DNA from: a bacterium
GTDB lineage: Bacteria > Patescibacteriota > Saccharimonadia > Saccharimonadales > UBA4665
Assembly (NCBI GenBank): GCA_021803105.1
Contig: JAJZMC010000010.1
Coordinates: 1 to 64,000, forward strand
DNA: 64,000 nucleotides
Direction of reading: 5' to 3'
Shown here: piece after piece, positions 61,957 to 64,000 of the stretch
Numbering within the stretch: position 1 is the stretch's first letter
How the letters are laid out: the number at the start of each line of letters is the position of its first letter
Position numbers and translations under genes: made by a program
The notes under the pieces: generated by a model
What the model was told of the DNA's origin: nothing
What the model saw: the letters and a program-made list of their open reading frames with translations, nothing else
Databases searched by the model: none

Positions 61957-62381
61957 AATTAAATATTATTACAGTCGGAAAACCAAAACTTAATTATGCT
62001 AAAATTGGATTTGAATTTTACGTCAAGCGTTTAAAACATTTTTATGATACACAAATTATCCCAATACCAGATAATAAGGCTAACGAAAAATATTTAGATA
62101 AAATTACTAATAATATTTTTCTAATAGCATTAGACGTTGAAGGAGAAATTATGTCCTCACGTCAACTAGCTAAGTACTTAAATAAAATAACCCTTCAACA
62201 AAAAGAAATATATTTTATTATTGGTGGTCCTGATGGTTTACCACCTTCAATTATTAATAAAGCAAACTTTAAATGGAGTTTAAGTCGTTTAACATTTCCT
62301 CATGATATGGCAACGCTAATAGTTTCAGAAAGTTTATTTAGAGCAGCTTCTATTAATCAAAACTTACCCTATCATAAATAA
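61953..62381 (+). CDS. rlmH: 23S rRNA pseudouridine-1915 N3-methyltransferase
   Basis: 142 residues, SPOUT fold: LNIITVGKPKL (3-13), LIALDVEGEIMSSRQLAKYL, IYFIIGGPDGLPPSI (about 87-101, SAM-binding knot) and the C-terminal LSRLTFPHDMATLIVSESLFRA. It methylates pseudouridine 1915 of the large-subunit RNA. Slightly short of the usual 155 residues but complete in motif. Confidence 0.95.
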   Translation: MKLNIITVGKPKLNYAKIGFEFYVKRLKHFYDTQIIPIPDNKANEKYLDKITNNIFLIALDVEGEIMSSRQLAKYLNKITLQQKEIYFIIGGPDGLPPSIINKANFKWSLSRLTFPHDMATLIVSESLFRAASINQNLPYHK

Positions 62382-62385
62382 TAAA

Positions 62386-62943
62386 TTAAATTGGTTTGTC
62401 TTTAACACCAATAAGAAATCCAACTAATCCAGCCATTAGATGTAAAATTAACCAAGTGACTATAATCCATAAATACTGTGAAAAATTAAAACTAATAATC
62501 ACCATACTTCCTAAAAGTCCACCAATTATATAATCAATCTGATCAAACGGGAATAAACTCTTACCAGGAAGAATATTAAATTGACGTTTAAAAAAACTCT
62601 CAACAATATCACCGCCAAGAGCCCCAAAACCTAAAAGTATACCTAAAGCAAAAACTGGTAAGTGATTATACTGCACACCATTAGATATTGTCCTAAAAAA
62701 ATCGACATGATTAAATAAAATTACTTGCAGCTGTAGTACTATAACTGCAACTACAATACCACTTAACAGTCCACGCCATGTTTTATGATCACCTAACAAA
62801 GGAACAGATCGAAATCTAATATTAGCATCAATCGGTTGATTAAATCTTCTTAAATATGGTAGATGGCTCACTAAAACTGGTGTCATATTAGCTAATCCAG
62901 CTGGTAGAAAAAACCAAGTAGCAAACAATATATCCTTAATCAT
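62386..62943 (-). CDS. CarS-like CDP-archaeol/CDP-diglyceride synthase family protein
   Basis: 185 residues, about five helices. LGDHKTWRGLLSGIVVAV (about 50-67) and GFGALGGDIVESFFKRQFNI followed by GKSLFPFDQIDYIIGG (about 104-140) are the signature of the DUF46/CarS family, a branch of cytidylyltransferases that activate lipids with CTP. Next to a CDP-alcohol phosphatidyltransferase, it probably provides the CDP-lipid. It overlaps the PHP gene by 8 nt. Confidence 0.85.
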   Translation of the reverse strand: MIKDILFATWFFLPAGLANMTPVLVSHLPYLRRFNQPIDANIRFRSVPLLGDHKTWRGLLSGIVVAVIVLQLQVILFNHVDFFRTISNGVQYNHLPVFALGILLGFGALGGDIVESFFKRQFNILPGKSLFPFDQIDYIIGGLLGSMVIISFNFSQYLWIIVTWLILHLMAGLVGFLIGVKDKPI

Positions 62944-63583
62944 TTTTTATCCTTAAATACCGATTAATGGTTGGATAAAATCTAGCTATTATTCCTGCAA
63001 AATGGCTATTATACTGAGGTGCTATTAATAATTCTACAATATTATCCCTAGTAGGCTGTAATTTTACGTAAGTTTTTGTCTTACCAAAACCAAATTTACC
63101 GTGAGCATCACTACTAGCCGCATAGGAAAGATTATTTTCCTTTGCCCAAAATTTAATACCTCTACCATTAATTAATTTCAAACTACGACTATTGTAGCAT
63201 TCAATGATATCTACTTTATCAATAACACTTAAAATTTGTTCTTTAGTTAAACCATGTCTTAATTGATCAAAAGGATGGGGAATATAAACAATTCCTGATT
63301 GTTTTGTAATAGCATTTATAGTATCGACTAAAGATAGACCAGCTTGTATTTCGTTTTTTATATATAATCCTATAATTTCACCAGATTGAGTTAAAATTTC
63401 TTCACCAATAATGATTCTTTCTTTTAATATTTTTTTAGCCTCTTTGGCGTATCTGATAGTATTATGATCTGTAATAGCAATATAATCTAACCTACCAGTT
63501 TTAATCATTCTTCTATAATCTTCTATTTTCAAAGAACCATCACCTGATGCAACTGAATGTGTATGTAAATCAATTTTATACAT
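62936..63583 (-). CDS. PHP-domain phosphoesterase
   Basis: 215 residues with PHP metal motifs: DLHTHSVASGDGSL (4-17), ITDHNTI (about 37-43), GEEIL (Glu, about 60), YIPHPFDQLRHG and SSDAHGKFGFG (about 160). Family members hydrolyse phosphomonoesters or phosphodiesters with two or three metal ions. It lies 4 nt after the CDP-alcohol phosphatidyltransferase and overlaps the CarS-like gene, so one operon is likely. The substrate may be a phospholipid intermediate. Confidence 0.88.
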   Translation of the reverse strand: MYKIDLHTHSVASGDGSLKIEDYRRMIKTGRLDYIAITDHNTIRYAKEAKKILKERIIIGEEILTQSGEIIGLYIKNEIQAGLSLVDTINAITKQSGIVYIPHPFDQLRHGLTKEQILSVIDKVDIIECYNSRSLKLINGRGIKFWAKENNLSYAASSDAHGKFGFGKTKTYVKLQPTRDNIVELLIAPQYNSHFAGIIARFYPTINRYLRIKND

Positions 63584-63587
63584 AAAA

Positions 63588-64000
63588 TCAAGTTAATTTA
63601 TTGCTAATACGGATTAACCGCGAAACAGCAGTAGTAGCCGCAAAAATAGCGATAATTATTATAGCGATATCAAGCTGATTAAGTATCAAACCAATAATTA
63701 CGACTACCATCCTAACTTCAAAACTTAACAAACCACCACCAAATAATCGATTTAATTCTTGATGACTCATAGATTTATTTTGTAAAGCTATGGCTGACTC
63801 ACCCTTAGCCTTTACATAGCTTACTGTCAATGAAAAACCTAATGCCATAACTACGAGTACCATCATGACTGGAGAAGCAGTTTGACTAATTTGATAAGCA
63901 ATACCACTAAAAATTATAACCTCTTTAAATCTATCGGTACTAGCATCAAGTAACATACCACGGACAGAATCCTTTTTTTGTAAACGCGCTAATTCACCAT
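63588..64000 (-). CDS. CDP-alcohol phosphatidyltransferase (5' end outside window)
   Basis: The frame stays open to the window edge. Upstream of the internal Met at 63956 it reads ELARLQKKDSVRGMLLDAST followed by DRFKE. This supplies A-R, then G-x3-D-x3-D, the catalytic half of D-G-x2-A-R-x8-G-x3-D-x3-D. Three to four helices follow. It transfers a phospho-alcohol from a CDP-lipid, as in phosphatidylinositol or phosphatidylglycerol-phosphate synthesis. It heads the operon with PHP and CarS-like genes. Confidence 0.9.
   Translation of the reverse strand, partial: GELARLQKKDSVRGMLLDASTDRFKEVIIFSGIAYQISQTASPVMMVLVVMALGFSLTVSYVKAKGESAIALQNKSMSHQELNRLFGGGLLSFEVRMVVVIIGLILNQLDIAIIIIAIFAATTAVSRLIRISNKLT

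Noticed and set aside
1-64000. CRISPR arrays
   Set aside because: No series of regularly spaced repeats was seen; the repeats noted are pairs or transposon ends.
1-64000. Alternative genetic code (UGA as glycine, as in some CPR lineages)
   Set aside because: TGA ends pgl, zwf and the polymerase partner exactly where families end or genes overlap, so TGA is a stop here.

Overview
The window is an AT-rich bacterial chromosome segment read with the standard bacterial code (TGA, TAA and TAG all end clear genes). Compact genes, tight operons, PEGA-domain and YerB (DUF3048) proteins, a multi-domain sortase and an ileS gene controlled by a translational T-box (otherwise typical of Actinobacteria) suggest a Candidate Phyla Radiation / Patescibacteria genome, most like Saccharibacteria (TM7). 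This placement is inference from gene content.

Positions 1-9300 are accessory and decaying. They hold the right end of an ISNCY-type element, a PIN-domain toxin-antitoxin-like pair, two convergent small RNAs that share a 20-nt complementary stretch, an orphan membrane-tailed protein, a Nudix hydrolase, a membrane-anchored Mrr-type nuclease, a DUF4143 ATPase flanked by duplicated gene fragments, a pilin-like gene with a start broken at a poly-A tract, an IS1249-like transposase remnant and a leucine-rich-repeat gene cut by an amber codon.

Positions 9500-22800 are housekeeping and envelope genes: GT4 glycosyltransferase, glucan-debranching-like hydrolase, EamA transporter, MscS channel, GtrA protein, ileS with its T-box leader, a divergent CDP-alcohol phosphotransferase and a GT2 enzyme. 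A complete but frameshifted ISNCY-type element lies at 22987-24418. Next come a Y-family polymerase with a small partner, a PIG-V-like mannosyltransferase, a GreA-like protein, a Dop/PafA (Pup deamidase/ligase) homologue, DedA, and a polyprenyl-linked glycosylation group (flippase-like protein, GT-C, GT2). A minus-strand run follows: pgi, a UDP-sulfoquinovose synthase homologue and an ABC exporter.

Positions 38900-47100 look like a redox block. A short cysteine-activating enzyme resembling MshC is divergent from a PIG-L (MshB-like) deacetylase. The deacetylase is followed by pgl, gnd and zwf (NADPH supply), a MarP-like CvpA-protease, a VKOR disulfide enzyme and an NRAMP-related transporter. 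The rest holds a MacB-type exporter, tRNA-Ser, pyrH, exonuclease III, a HAD phosphatase, tRNA-Leu, a sortase, a PEGA protein, gltX, YerB-like protein, a two-component system, a TylF-like methyltransferase, rlmH and a phospholipid-synthesis group that runs off the right edge.

A window-wide trait is promoters with TATAAT only 6-8 nt before ATG and no Shine-Dalgarno sequence, pointing to frequent leaderless mRNAs. Other genes keep strong Shine-Dalgarno sites.
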